From DASVAL01 sp035649575 (GTDB lineage: Bacteria > Planctomycetota > UBA1135 > UBA2386): a DNA stretch of 13,635 nt. Each line of letters opens with the position of its first letter. The stretch's first letter is position 1. The position numbers and the translations under genes were made by a program. The notes beneath the pieces are model-generated. The model was not told where the DNA came from. It ran no database searches and was given only the letters and a program-made list of their open reading frames with translations. The DNA is taken from positions 1 through 13,635 of the forward strand of contig DASRJH010000034.1 of assembly GCA_035649575.1 (NCBI GenBank), in the 5' to 3' direction. Below, in pieces: positions 1 through 6,707 of the stretch.

Positions 1-773
1 TCCTGGCACCACTCCCAGACGTTGCCCGACATGCCGTAGAGGCCGAACGCGTTCGCGGGGAACTGGCGCACCGGAGCAGTACCCTCGAAACCGTCGGCGA
101 GCGTGTTCTGCTGCGGGAACTTGCCCTGCCAGATGTTCGCCTGCCATGCGGCGCCGCCCGGTGCGGTGTCGCCCCAGACGTAGCGCTTCTGGTCGAGGCC
201 GCCGCGCGCCGCGTACTCCCATTCGGCCTCGGTCGGCAGGCGCTTCTTCGCCCAGGCCGCGTACGCGATCGCGTCGCGCCAGCTCACCTGCACGACGGGG
301 TGATCGCCCTTGCCCTCGATCGACGAATCGGGTCCCGCCGGGTGACGCCAGCACGCACCGGGAACGAACGACCACCATTGCGAGAACTCGCGCAGGTCGA
401 CCGCACCGGGCGGCGTCTGGAAGACGAGCGCGCCCGCAGTGAGCTGGTCCGCTGGCACGCCGGGAACCTCCTCGGGCGTCGGTTTCTTCTCGGCATCGGT
501 CACGTAGCGCGTGGCGGCCACGAACGCAGCGAACTGGTCGTTCGTAACCTCGGTCGCGTCGATCCAGAAACCATCGAGGCGCACGCGGTGCAGCGGCGCA
601 TCGCGGTCGCCGTTCTGGCTGCCGAGCACGGCCTCACCGCCGGGCACGAACACCATGCCCGGTTGCGGCGCGCTCGACGCCGGCGGATCCACGTGCGGCG
701 CCCTCCAGGCCTGGGCCGACACGACACCGGCCAGCACGAGGAACGAAAACCGCGCGACGCTCATCCCGCTCAT
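1..773 (-). CDS. Exported formylglycine-generating-enzyme (SUMF1/FGE-sulfatase) family protein, C-terminus cut by window edge
   Basis: The frame is open from the ATG to the window edge (257 residues plus two bases), so the C-terminus is missing. Residues 1-22 look like a Sec signal peptide ending VVSAQA, so the product is exported. The rest follows the FGE/SUMF1 fold closely: GMVFVPGG (39-46), DATEVTNDQF (72-81), CWRHPAGPDSS (141-151), HPVVQVSW (158-165), KRLPTEAEWEYAARGG (177-192), ANIWQGKFP (212-220), DGFEGTAPV (227-235) and FGLYGMSGNVWEW (243-255). Known family members either convert a sulfatase cysteine to formylglycine or are related enzymes and binding proteins with the same domain. The catalytic cysteines of true FGE lie beyond GNVWEW and are outside the window, so activity cannot be judged. 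A second in-frame ATG lies at 764. No strong ribosome site is visible at either start. Similarity to human SUMF1 around WRHPxGPDS and ANIWQG favours the FGE branch over generic members. Confidence 0.9.
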   Translation of the reverse strand, partial: MSGMSVARFSFLVLAGVVSAQAWRAPHVDPPASSAPQPGMVFVPGGEAVLGSQNGDRDAPLHRVRLDGFWIDATEVTNDQFAAFVAATRYVTDAEKKPTPEEVPGVPADQLTAGALVFQTPPGAVDLREFSQWWSFVPGACWRHPAGPDSSIEGKGDHPVVQVSWRDAIAYAAWAKKRLPTEAEWEYAARGGLDQKRYVWGDTAPGGAAWQANIWQGKFPQQNTLADGFEGTAPVRQFPANAFGLYGMSGNVWEWCQ

Positions 774-1039
774 CGTCGTGCCGCGCCCCGTCGATCACAA
801 CCTCCGCGCAGCGCCGCGGCCACGAGCTACGCGACTCGGTGAGCCGGCGCAGGCAAAGATCCCGGCACAAAACACGCAGAAAACGCGCCTCCCCAATCCA
901 CCAAGGAGGGCCCGAACAACTCTGCCGTCAGAATGACGTCTCTCCCTCCCCCGACTGGCGGCACGGGCTGCTCCGTGCACGAGCTGCCGGCGACGGGCTG
1001 AACGCGACGCACCACCGATGCGGCGGCGCGCGCCGATCA
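774..1039. other. Intergenic gap between the 184-residue protein gene and the FGE-type gene
   Basis: This 266-base stretch holds no convincing gene; the short frames here are arginine-rich shadows without ribosome sites. Two small inverted repeats are visible: CGTCA-gaa-TGACG at 926-938, and GCACGG-gctgct-CCGTGC at 961-978. Neither has a T-run on either side, so neither is a clear terminator. The promoter of the FGE-type gene should lie here, but I see no convincing -35/-10 pair. Confidence 0.5.
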
Positions 1040-1594
1040 TCAGATTCTGCTGGCGACGTGTTGGATCGCGGCGAGATGGAGCGCCAGCGTCGACTCGAGC
1101 GCGTGCAGCGCGCGTGCGTGCGGCAGCAGGTTCTCCGCCGGCTCGTCGAAGATGCAGGCCGTGATCGCACCGCGCACGAACTCCGTGAGCTCACGCCCGG
1201 GGCGCGCCACGTGCTCGAGGTCGGGGCCGCTGCCCGCCAGCATCGGGATCCACTGCGTGGCGAGCGCGTGCAGCGTCGGCTGATCGACATTGCCGCCGAG
1301 GATCGCGAGGATCCACGCTCGCGCGGAGCGGCGGCGGCGGTTCAGCACCGAGAGCTGGATCGGCTGCGGATTGCCGCGTTCGAGCTCGCGCCGATACTGG
1401 CGCTCGATCGTGTAATCGACGAGCGAGGCCACGAGCGCCGGCACCGAGGGCATGACCCTGGCATCGAGAATCTCGCAGCCGACCGGGTCGACCGCTTCGC
1501 CGGGCACCAGCGGCGCGGGTTCGAGATAGAGGAACGGGCGCGGCTCCCGCACCGCCGAGGCCCGGTCCAGTTCCGTGACTACCGACTTCGTCAT
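1040..1594 (-). CDS. Unrecognised 184-residue cytoplasmic protein, last gene of the pabBC cluster
   Basis: I do not recognise this protein. It has no signal peptide or membrane segment. After a proline-rich start (PRPFLYLEPAPLVPGE, about residues 19-34) it looks mainly helical, with a basic patch LNRRRRSARAW (about 84-94) and a leucine/alanine-rich end (HALESTLALHLAAIQHVA). It begins 33 bases after the pabC stop on the same strand, so it is probably transcribed with the folate genes. The start has only a weak purine-rich site (GATAGCGGCGGC) upstream. I accept it as a gene because amino-acid composition is balanced, unlike the arginine-rich shadows around it, and because it fills the space neatly between pabC and the following gap. 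Its role is unknown; no link to folate synthesis can be read from the sequence itself. Confidence 0.72.
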   Translation of the reverse strand: MTKSVVTELDRASAVREPRPFLYLEPAPLVPGEAVDPVGCEILDARVMPSVPALVASLVDYTIERQYRRELERGNPQPIQLSVLNRRRRSARAWILAILGGNVDQPTLHALATQWIPMLAGSGPDLEHVARPGRELTEFVRGAITACIFDEPAENLLPHARALHALESTLALHLAAIQHVASRI

Positions 1595-1627
1595 GCCGCC
1601 GCTATCGGCGACTTCGCACCGCGAACT

Positions 1628-2425
1628 TCAGCCACTCGCCATGCTGCGCCACAGCGAACCGAGCTGCGTGTCCACGATTGCAACAGCCGGTGTCGGCGTT
1701 TCGAGCAGGCAGGCCGCGCGTGGGCCATACACGGCATTGCTGTGCGCGAGCGCTCGGGCCCGATGCAGGTCGCCGAGGTCGCAGACCCGCTCGACGACAC
1801 GAAGGCCGCTGCGGCGTGCTCCCGCCAGCAGCCGCGCCCGCGCGATGCCCGGTAGCACGCGGCCGTCGAGCGCCGGCGTGACCCAGCCGTCTTCGAGGCG
1901 CAGCCAGAGGTTGCCCGTCGCCGTCTCGAGCACTGCGCCGTCGGCCCCGACCACGATGCCGTCGTCGGCGCCGCCGGCCTGCGCCTGGAACAACACGGCG
2001 TCGTAGAAGGTCCGCGGAAAAGCCTTGAGGTCCGCGGCAGGAGCCTCGGCCGGACGCGGCGCGACCGTCGGCAAGAGCCGCACGAACGGAATGTGCTGCC
2101 GCGGCCGCGTCGTGAGCACGACGCGCACGCTGTCTTGCGCGCGCTGCGCGCGAGAGAGCGGTGCTTCGGGCAGCAGCGCGAGCCGCAGGATGCCCTCGGT
2201 GTCGCCGTTCTTGGCCAGCAGCTCGCAGGCCGCCTGGTGCAGTGATGCCGACGGACGGAACAGCAGGCCGCAGCGCGATGCCGCCGCAGACAGACGCGCG
2301 ATGTGCTCGGACCAGAGCGGCAGGCTGCCGGCGTGCGCCCCCATCGTCTCGAACGGCGCCGTGCTCGCGCCCGGTTCCGGGGCTGCTCCATCGGGCAGGA
2401 ACTCGCCATCGACCCAGACCGTCAC
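1628..2425 (-). CDS. pabC: 4-amino-4-deoxychorismate lyase (PabC), class IV PLP enzyme
   Basis: The 265-residue product is a fold-type IV PLP enzyme of the branched-chain aminotransferase / PabC family. In folate synthesis PabC splits aminodeoxychorismate into 4-aminobenzoate and pyruvate in the cytoplasm. Visible marks are FETMGAHAGSLPLWSEHIARL (25-45), which holds the conserved arginine after the His; the Schiff-base lysine K134 in DLKAFPRTFYD; ADDGIVVGADGAVLETATGN (153-172), with the glutamate (E167) that contacts the PLP ring nitrogen; and VLPGIARARLL (190-200). Class IV alone does not separate PabC from IlvE or D-amino acid transaminase. The direct overlap with pabB does: the GTG start shares bases with the pabB stop (GTGA), which implies translational coupling. 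No other start fits, since the next in-frame ATG lies inside the conserved N-terminal region. Confidence 0.88.
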   Translation of the reverse strand: MTVWVDGEFLPDGAAPEPGASTAPFETMGAHAGSLPLWSEHIARLSAAASRCGLLFRPSASLHQAACELLAKNGDTEGILRLALLPEAPLSRAQRAQDSVRVVLTTRPRQHIPFVRLLPTVAPRPAEAPAADLKAFPRTFYDAVLFQAQAGGADDGIVVGADGAVLETATGNLWLRLEDGWVTPALDGRVLPGIARARLLAGARRSGLRVVERVCDLGDLHRARALAHSNAVYGPRAACLLETPTPAVAIVDTQLGSLWRSMASG

Positions 2426-3648
2426 GGCGCGACCTCGGGCGGAACCGTCGCGGCGACCTGCAGCGCGCGTTCGAGCCCCGCCATCTTCGCGAGCATCTCC
2501 TTCCACTCCTCGCGCGGATCGCTGAGCGCCGTGACGCCGCCGCCCGCGTTGCCACGCAATCGCCCCGCGCGAAAAACGAGCGTGCGGATCGCGATGTTGA
2601 GGTGCATCGTGTCGCCGGGGCCGAACCAGCCGCAGGCGCCCGTGTAGACGCCGCGTCGCGCGACTTCGAGCTGCTCGAGGATCTCGAGACATCGCAGCTT
2701 CGGGCAGCCCGTGATCGAACCACCCGGGAACACGGCGCGCAGCAGCTCGACGGCCGAGACGCCGGGACGCAGGCGCGCGACGACGGTCGCAAACAGGTGG
2801 TGCACGTGCGCAAACGACGCGTGCTCGGGGAACGGTCCCACCTGCACGGATCCGACCGCGGCCACCTTGCCGAGATCGTTGCGCAGCAGGTCGACGATCA
2901 TCGCGAGCTCGGCCTGGTCCTTCTCGCTGGCCAGCAGCTCGGCGAGCAGGCGCTCGTCTTCGGCCGGCGTCGCGCCGCGCGGGCGCGTGCCCTTGATCGG
3001 CCGCGTGCGGACCTCGAAGCCTTGCCGCCACAGGAACTCCTCGGGCGAGCTGCTCAGCACCGCGGTGCCGGCCCCGTCCTCGATGTAGGCCGCGAACGGG
3101 GCGGGACTCTGTTCGCACAGCCGCCAGAACAGACCGCGCGGGTCGCCTTGCCAGCTCGCCGTGAACGGCTGCGTCAGGTTGGCCTGGAAGATGTCGCCGG
3201 CGCGGATGTGTTCGACGACCGCCGCGACACGGCGCTCGTAGTCGGCGCGGCCGATGTGCGCACGCAGGGCCGCGGCCGGTGCGAGGGCCGGCGCCCCGTG
3301 CGGCATGGAAGGCGCGAACTCCTGCACGGTCGCGTAGGCCGCCACGTGCAGCACGGGCACCGGGAAGTCGTCCACGAGCCGCAGCGGCCATGCCTCGACG
3401 TCGAGACCGAGATCGTAGCCGAGCCACCCGACGACGCGCCGTTGCTGGTGGCGGGCCAGGAACGCGTCGAGCTCGGCGAACGCCCCCTCGGTCGCGCCGG
3501 CCGGTCGCGCGAGCGTGTCGACCGGTTCCGTGCACAGCATCGTGCGGCCACGACCGCCACTGTGCAGCAGTGCCACGGGCACCCCGCGCGGCGCGCCGAG
3601 CAACGCCAGGAACGGCTCGCGACCCGCGGCCATCGGGGCTCCGGCCAT
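2422..3648 (-). CDS. pabB: Aminodeoxychorismate synthase component I (PabB)
   Basis: The protein (408 residues from the ATG at 3648) belongs to the chorismate-binding family. PabB turns chorismate and ammonia into 4-amino-4-deoxychorismate, working with a glutaminase partner (PabA) that is not in this window; no glutaminase domain is fused. The diagnostic feature is PIKGTRPRG (217-225), where K219 replaces the alanine of anthranilate synthase (PIAGT) and marks PabB. Other family blocks are IRAGDIFQANL (148-158), SSSPEEF (199-205), IVDLLRNDLGK (251-261), FPGGSITGCPKL (307-318), YTGACGWFGPGD (335-346) and GGGVTALSDPREEWKEML (369-386). The N-terminal part is shorter and less conserved than in E. 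coli PabB. Three starts are possible: GTG 3663, directly after the upstream stop, and ATG 3648 and ATG 3633, each with GGAG five bases before it. I chose 3648. It is coupled upstream to the hydratase and downstream to pabC. Confidence 0.92.
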   Translation of the reverse strand: MAGAPMAAGREPFLALLGAPRGVPVALLHSGGRGRTMLCTEPVDTLARPAGATEGAFAELDAFLARHQQRRVVGWLGYDLGLDVEAWPLRLVDDFPVPVLHVAAYATVQEFAPSMPHGAPALAPAAALRAHIGRADYERRVAAVVEHIRAGDIFQANLTQPFTASWQGDPRGLFWRLCEQSPAPFAAYIEDGAGTAVLSSSPEEFLWRQGFEVRTRPIKGTRPRGATPAEDERLLAELLASEKDQAELAMIVDLLRNDLGKVAAVGSVQVGPFPEHASFAHVHHLFATVVARLRPGVSAVELLRAVFPGGSITGCPKLRCLEILEQLEVARRGVYTGACGWFGPGDTMHLNIAIRTLVFRAGRLRGNAGGGVTALSDPREEWKEMLAKMAGLERALQVAATVPPEVAP

Positions 3649-3663
3649 CTGGGCTCCGGCCAC
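3634..3663 (-). repeat. 15-base tandem duplication carrying the pabB start signal
   Basis: Two adjacent 15-base units, GTGGCCGGAGCCCAG and ATGGCCGGAGCCCCG, match at 13 of 15 positions, and a third, broken copy (ATGGCCG) begins at 3633. Each unit contains a start-type codon and a GGAG, so the GGAG of one unit sits five bases before the start codon of the next. In-frame readings give the repeated peptide (M/V)AGAQ-MAGAP-MAAG at the N-terminus of PabB. Confidence 0.85.
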
Positions 3664-4461
3664 CTAGGCCCGCAGCCAGGACGGCTTGCGTTTGTCGAGG
3701 AAGGCCTGAAGACCTTCCTTCATCTCGCTCGTGCTGCTGATGACTCCGAACAGATCCGCTTCGAGCTGCAGGCCGTCGCGCATCGACAGGTGCTGACCGC
3801 GCCGCACGGCCTCCTTGGCTAACGCGACGGCCGTAGGCCCGCGCGAGACGATCTTCTTGCCGATCGCGAGGCAGCCGGGCAGCAGCTCTTGGGGCTCGAA
3901 CACGCCGTTCACGAGGCCGATCCGCAGCGCTTCATCGGCCGTCACGGGATCGCCCGTGAGGATCAGCTGCAGCGCCATGCCGGTGCCGACGAGGCGCGGC
4001 AAGCGCTGCGTGCCGCCGTAGCCGGGGATGATGCCGAGCGACACCTCGGGCAGACCCATCTTCGCGGTCCTAGCACAGAAGCGCAGGTCGCACGCGAGCG
4101 CGAGCTCGAGGCCGCCGCCGAACGCGAAGCCGTTGATCGCCGCGATCACGGGCTTCTTGCAGTTCTCGATGCGCAGCGTGAGCGCCTGGCCGCGCAGCGC
4201 GTTCTGCTTGCCGTCGATCACGCCTTGCTTGCTGAGCTCGCCGATGTCGGCACCAGCGACGAACGACTTCTCGCCGGCACCCGTGAGCACGATGGCGCCC
4301 GTGTTGTCGTCGTCGCCGAGGGCTGCGAACACTGCGTCGAGCTCGGCCATCGTGTTGTCATTCAGCGCATTGAGCTTCTGCGGCCGGTTCACGCTGACGG
4401 TCGCCAGATGCCCGTCGCGGGCGAGCAGCACGTTCTGCAGCGATCCGAGGTCGACTGCCAT
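3664..4461 (-). CDS. Enoyl-CoA hydratase / crotonase family protein
   Basis: The 265-residue product is a standard-length crotonase. Such enzymes add water across the trans-2 double bond of acyl-CoAs in fatty-acid or butanoate metabolism, in the cytoplasm. Both catalytic glutamates of true hydratases are present with the usual spacing of 20: E119 in FAFGGGLEL and E139 in MGLPEVSLGIIPGYGGTQR. The oxyanion-hole segment KSFVAGADIGEL (65-76) and the NRPQKLNAL motif (25-33) are also intact. Substrate chain length cannot be read; a short-chain 3-hydroxybutyryl-CoA dehydratase is the likeliest form. The start is firm: ATG overlaps the stop of the cyclophilin gene (TGATG), and GGAGG lies seven bases upstream. 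The pabB reading frame begins at or within 15-30 bases of its stop, so this enzyme sits inside the folate operon. A biosynthetic-type thiolase lies about 2.7 kb upstream on the same strand and could work in the same pathway. Confidence 0.93.
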   Translation of the reverse strand: MAVDLGSLQNVLLARDGHLATVSVNRPQKLNALNDNTMAELDAVFAALGDDDNTGAIVLTGAGEKSFVAGADIGELSKQGVIDGKQNALRGQALTLRIENCKKPVIAAINGFAFGGGLELALACDLRFCARTAKMGLPEVSLGIIPGYGGTQRLPRLVGTGMALQLILTGDPVTADEALRIGLVNGVFEPQELLPGCLAIGKKIVSRGPTAVALAKEAVRRGQHLSMRDGLQLEADLFGVISSTSEMKEGLQAFLDKRKPSWLRA

Positions 4462-5042
4462 CAGCTCCCCTCCGCCTCGACCTCGCCCGAGGCCTCTTTC
4501 GGCTGTTCGCGCAGCTGCCGCGGGCGCAGCTCGATGTTGCGGATCTCGACGCGCTCCTTGGGCTTGCTGCGCTCGCCGCCGGCGCCGAAGTCGCACTCGA
4601 GGCTCGCGATCTCGTCGAGCACCTCGAGACCGGCTTCGACCTTGCCGAACACCGTGTATTGGCCGTCGAGGAATTGCGCGTGCTCGCCGTGAACAATGAA
4701 GAACTGCGAACCCGCGGAGTTCGGATCCTGCGTCCGGGCCATCGACACGGTGCCGCGCGTGTGCGGGATGTCGTTGAACTCGGCCGGCAGTTGATAGCCG
4801 GGCCCGCCCGTGCCCGGCTGGCCCTTCGCCCCCTTCTTGGTGTTCGGACACCCGGTCTGGATCATGAAGTTGCGCACGATCCGGTGGAACGCGATGCCGT
4901 CGTAGAAGCCCTGCTGCGCGAGCTTCAGGAAACCGCGCACGTGCTGCGGTGCCTGCTCGGGGAAGAACGTGATGACCATCGTGCCCTTGTCGGTCACGAG
5001 AGCCGCTTCGATGGTCGAGGGGTCGGTCTGTTCGAAGTCCAT
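4461..5042 (-). CDS. Cytoplasmic cyclophilin-type peptidyl-prolyl cis-trans isomerase
   Basis: The 193-residue protein has no signal peptide and consists of one cyclophilin domain (about 10-173) plus a charged, probably disordered tail (about 174-193, ending EASGEVEAEGS). Cyclophilins speed cis-trans isomerisation of Xaa-Pro bonds in folding proteins. The active-site set is present: R54 and F59 in AFHRIVRNFMIQ, Q62, M101 in GTVSMART, and Q113-F114 in SAGSQFFI. The tryptophan that binds cyclosporin in human CypA is F124 (AQFLDGQ), as is common in bacteria. It opens the coupled cluster cyclophilin - hydratase - pabB - pabC; its stop overlaps the hydratase start. No good ribosome site precedes the ATG and no earlier in-frame start was found. 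It is not a recent copy of the neighbouring secreted cyclophilin, because the two differ widely outside the active site. Confidence 0.93.
   Translation of the reverse strand: MDFEQTDPSTIEAALVTDKGTMVITFFPEQAPQHVRGFLKLAQQGFYDGIAFHRIVRNFMIQTGCPNTKKGAKGQPGTGGPGYQLPAEFNDIPHTRGTVSMARTQDPNSAGSQFFIVHGEHAQFLDGQYTVFGKVEAGLEVLDEIASLECDFGAGGERSKPKERVEIRNIELRPRQLREQPKEASGEVEAEGS
4465..4473 (-). promoter_or_regulatory. Strong ribosome binding site of the enoyl-CoA hydratase gene
   Basis: The minus strand reads GGAGGGGAG directly before the overlapping TGATG junction, with GGAGG seven bases from the ATG. It lies inside the 3' end of the cyclophilin gene, which fits translational coupling and fixes the hydratase start. 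Confidence 0.8.
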
Positions 5043-5119
5043 TGCGTGGATCGTGGTCTACGGCCCCGGGAAACGCGAAGGGGCCGAGGGTAGCGGGCCG
5101 TCGTCGCACAAACAATCGC

Positions 5120-5149
5120 CCGCCTTGCGCGCGCACGCGCGCAAGGCGG
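5120..5149 (-). terminator. GC-rich hairpin, possible terminator of the secreted cyclophilin gene
   Basis: CGCCTTGCGCGC (5121-5132) pairs perfectly with GCGCGCAAGGCG (5137-5148) around a four-base loop, and the stem extends by one pair to 5120/5149. On the minus strand it is followed by GGGCGATTGTTTGTGCG, which is only modestly T-rich. It lies about 60 bases past the stop of the secreted cyclophilin and before the cytoplasmic one, where a transcription break is expected. The stem is certain; terminator function is inferred. The remaining bases 5043-5119 should contain the promoter of the downstream operon, but only a very weak match (TTGTTT, 17 bases, TACCCT) is visible there. Confidence 0.5.
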
Positions 5150-5210
5150 CGTCCCCTCGCTGCACCCAGCCCACACACTGGTGCGCAATCAAGTTGACGG
5201 TGGCCTCCGC

Positions 5211-6200
5211 CTACTTCTTCACGGGCAGCACGATCGCCGCGTGCACGATCACGGGCTGGATCGGTGCATTCCTTCGCGGCCCACCGAGCATCGTCGTCGC
5301 GATGCGATCGAGTGTGTCCATGCCCTCTTCGAGGTTGCCGAACGCCGAGTACTTGCCGTCGAGACCGGGATTGTCCTTCTGCATGATGAAGAAGCCGGAA
5401 CCCGCGCTGTTCACGTCAGAAGGAAGGCGGGCCATCGAGAGCGTGCCGCGCAGGTGACGCAGGTCGCTCGCCTCGAGGTTCACCGTGTAGCCCGGGCCGC
5501 CGGTGCCCCAGAGGTCCTGCTTGCTGTCGTCCTTCGTGTTCGGGCAACCACCCTGGATCATGAAGTCGCGCTCGACGCGGTGGAACTTCGTGCCGTCGTA
5601 GAAGCCCTCCTTGCAGAGCTTCACGAAGTTCCTGACGTGGTTCGGTGCCTTGTCGGGACGGAACGAGAGACGCATCTCGCCATAGTTCGTGACGAGCACG
5701 ACCTGCGTCTTCTGGAGGTCGAGCGCGTCGACGTCGACCTTGCTCGTGTCGGGCGCCACCTTGAACATGCAGTTGGCACCGGGCAGTCCCTCCCACTCGA
5801 CGACGACCGTCGCGACCGACATGCCATCGGCGTTTGGCACGAAGCGCGTAGCCGGGAACGAGAGCACCCGTTCGATGCGCGTTCCGGCCGCGATGGCAAC
5901 GGTCCCACCCTTGCCCGGTTGGTCGATCGCCGTCGGCCGCTGGTCGTTGATGGTGACCTTGAGCTTGGTCGCCGTCAGCACGTCACCGGGCAGCTGCGCT
6001 TCCGCCTCGACCTGCAACGAGAGTCGCAGGTCGACCGTAGCGTTGGCCTGGTAGAGGGAACGCGCCGAGAGGTTCGCCTTGACGCCGGGAATCTCCTGGG
6101 CACTCAGGCCGGCCGGCAGCGAGGCGCCCAGAAGGAGGGAGCCAAGAACAAGAGAGCTCGGAAACGAAGAGCCGAAAAGCGAAGACGAGAATCGATGCAT
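5211..6200 (-). CDS. Secreted cyclophilin-type peptidyl-prolyl isomerase with an extra N-terminal domain
   Basis: The 329-residue product starts with a long signal peptide (about 1-34; hydrophobic LVLGSLLLGASLPAG, cleavage near LSA-QE). Residues 38-160 form a separate region rich in alternating hydrophobic residues (VDLRLSLQVEAEAQL, KLKVTI, SVATVVVEWEG), probably a beta-sandwich; I do not recognise the family. The cyclophilin domain follows (about 165-326), with R208 and F213 in FHRVERDFMIQ, Q216, M257 in GTLSMARL and the loop GLDGKYSAFG. Unusually, the conserved glutamine of GSQFF is G269 (SAGSGFFI), and the tryptophan position is leucine. Activity may therefore be low or substrate choice altered. 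It probably acts outside the cytoplasm, at the envelope. The ATG at 6200 is chosen because it begins the signal peptide; an open frame continues upstream but lies over the lipoprotein gene and is not coding. Confidence 0.9.
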   Translation of the reverse strand: MHRFSSSLFGSSFPSSLVLGSLLLGASLPAGLSAQEIPGVKANLSARSLYQANATVDLRLSLQVEAEAQLPGDVLTATKLKVTINDQRPTAIDQPGKGGTVAIAAGTRIERVLSFPATRFVPNADGMSVATVVVEWEGLPGANCMFKVAPDTSKVDVDALDLQKTQVVLVTNYGEMRLSFRPDKAPNHVRNFVKLCKEGFYDGTKFHRVERDFMIQGGCPNTKDDSKQDLWGTGGPGYTVNLEASDLRHLRGTLSMARLPSDVNSAGSGFFIMQKDNPGLDGKYSAFGNLEEGMDTLDRIATTMLGGPRRNAPIQPVIVHAAIVLPVKK

Positions 6201-6276
6201 GCGTGGATCCGGTTCGGATCGCGTGTCATACCCGCCGCAGCCCGCGCCCGGAAGCGCGGCGCGCGGCGTTTCCCGA

Positions 6277-6696
6277 TCACCCGTCGACCAGGGTCGGCCG
6301 CACGCGGTCGCGCAGCAGGTCGCCGATCGTGCCCAGGCGCCAACGTTCGAGCAACAGATCGGGCCCGAACCACAACATGCAACCGGGCAGCTCGGCGCCC
6401 TCGAGCTCGAGCGACAGGCTCGCCGGAACGTCGTCGGACGGCGAGGACAGCTCGAAGCCCCACCCGGCCGTCTCCTTCCAGAACCACAGCAGAGCGATGC
6501 CGCTCGTGCGATGCTCGTAGACGAACTCCGGAGCACCGAGTGCTCGAAGACAATCCGCCAGCGAGTCCCGGCCGGGGCGCAGCGCCTGCAGCGTCGCGTC
6601 GGCGACCGGCTCCCCGACGTTCATGCGGTTGTAGTCGAGGCTGAAGCAACCGGGCAGCAGACCGACCATCGCAGTCGCGAGGCAGGCGCGGCTCAT
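6277..6696 (-). CDS. Small lipoprotein, second of a tandem pair with SmpA/BamE-like pattern
   Basis: The 139-residue product starts MSRACLATAMVGLLPGC, a short lipoprotein signal with the lipobox LPGC (C17), so it should be lipid-anchored in the envelope. The mature part carries LRPGRDSLADCLRALGAP (about residues 39-56), a pattern seen in small BamE/SmpA-like lipoproteins (a PG turn, a helix, then LGAP). The match is weak and short; I infer a shared fold, not a function. Two starts are possible: GTG at 6711, which overlaps the stop of the preceding gene as GTGA, and ATG at 6696, which has GAGG nine bases upstream. I prefer the latter. The gene before it is a similar lipoprotein, so the pair probably arose by duplication and is co-translated. 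It has little lysine and many acidic and aromatic residues towards the middle (ALLWFWKETAGWGFEL). Confidence 0.8.
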   Translation of the reverse strand: MSRACLATAMVGLLPGCFSLDYNRMNVGEPVADATLQALRPGRDSLADCLRALGAPEFVYEHRTSGIALLWFWKETAGWGFELSSPSDDVPASLSLELEGAELPGCMLWFGPDLLLERWRLGTIGDLLRDRVRPTLVDG

Positions 6697-6707
6697 CGCA
6701 CGGCGCC

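Noticed and set aside
961..978. Hairpin GCACGG-gctgct-CCGTGC as a terminator after the 184-residue protein gene
   Set aside because: Only six pairs and no T-run on either strand; noted in the intergenic entry only.
839..1855. A 338-codon plus-strand frame opposite the 184-residue protein and the end of pabC
   Set aside because: Its composition is Arg/Ala/Glu-rich without motifs, and the minus-strand genes here have recognised features and coupling.
1628..3535. Reading the pabC frame as a 635-residue fusion extending back through pabB
   Set aside because: The upstream part is an arginine-rich shadow of pabB; the real pabC starts at the GTG that overlaps the pabB stop.
2161..3822. A 553-codon plus-strand frame opposite pabB
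   Set aside because: The pabB frame carries all chorismate-binding motifs; this is its mirror image.
4462..5178. Upstream extension of the enoyl-CoA hydratase frame to 504 codons
   Set aside because: The extension lies over the cyclophilin gene in another frame; the ATG with GGAGG before it marks the true start.
6201..6276. GC-rich inverted repeats between the lipoprotein pair and the secreted cyclophilin (such as CCGCGC-ttccgg-GCGCGG)
   Set aside because: The stem is short, has no T-run and is of a kind expected by chance at this GC content, so I do not call a terminator.
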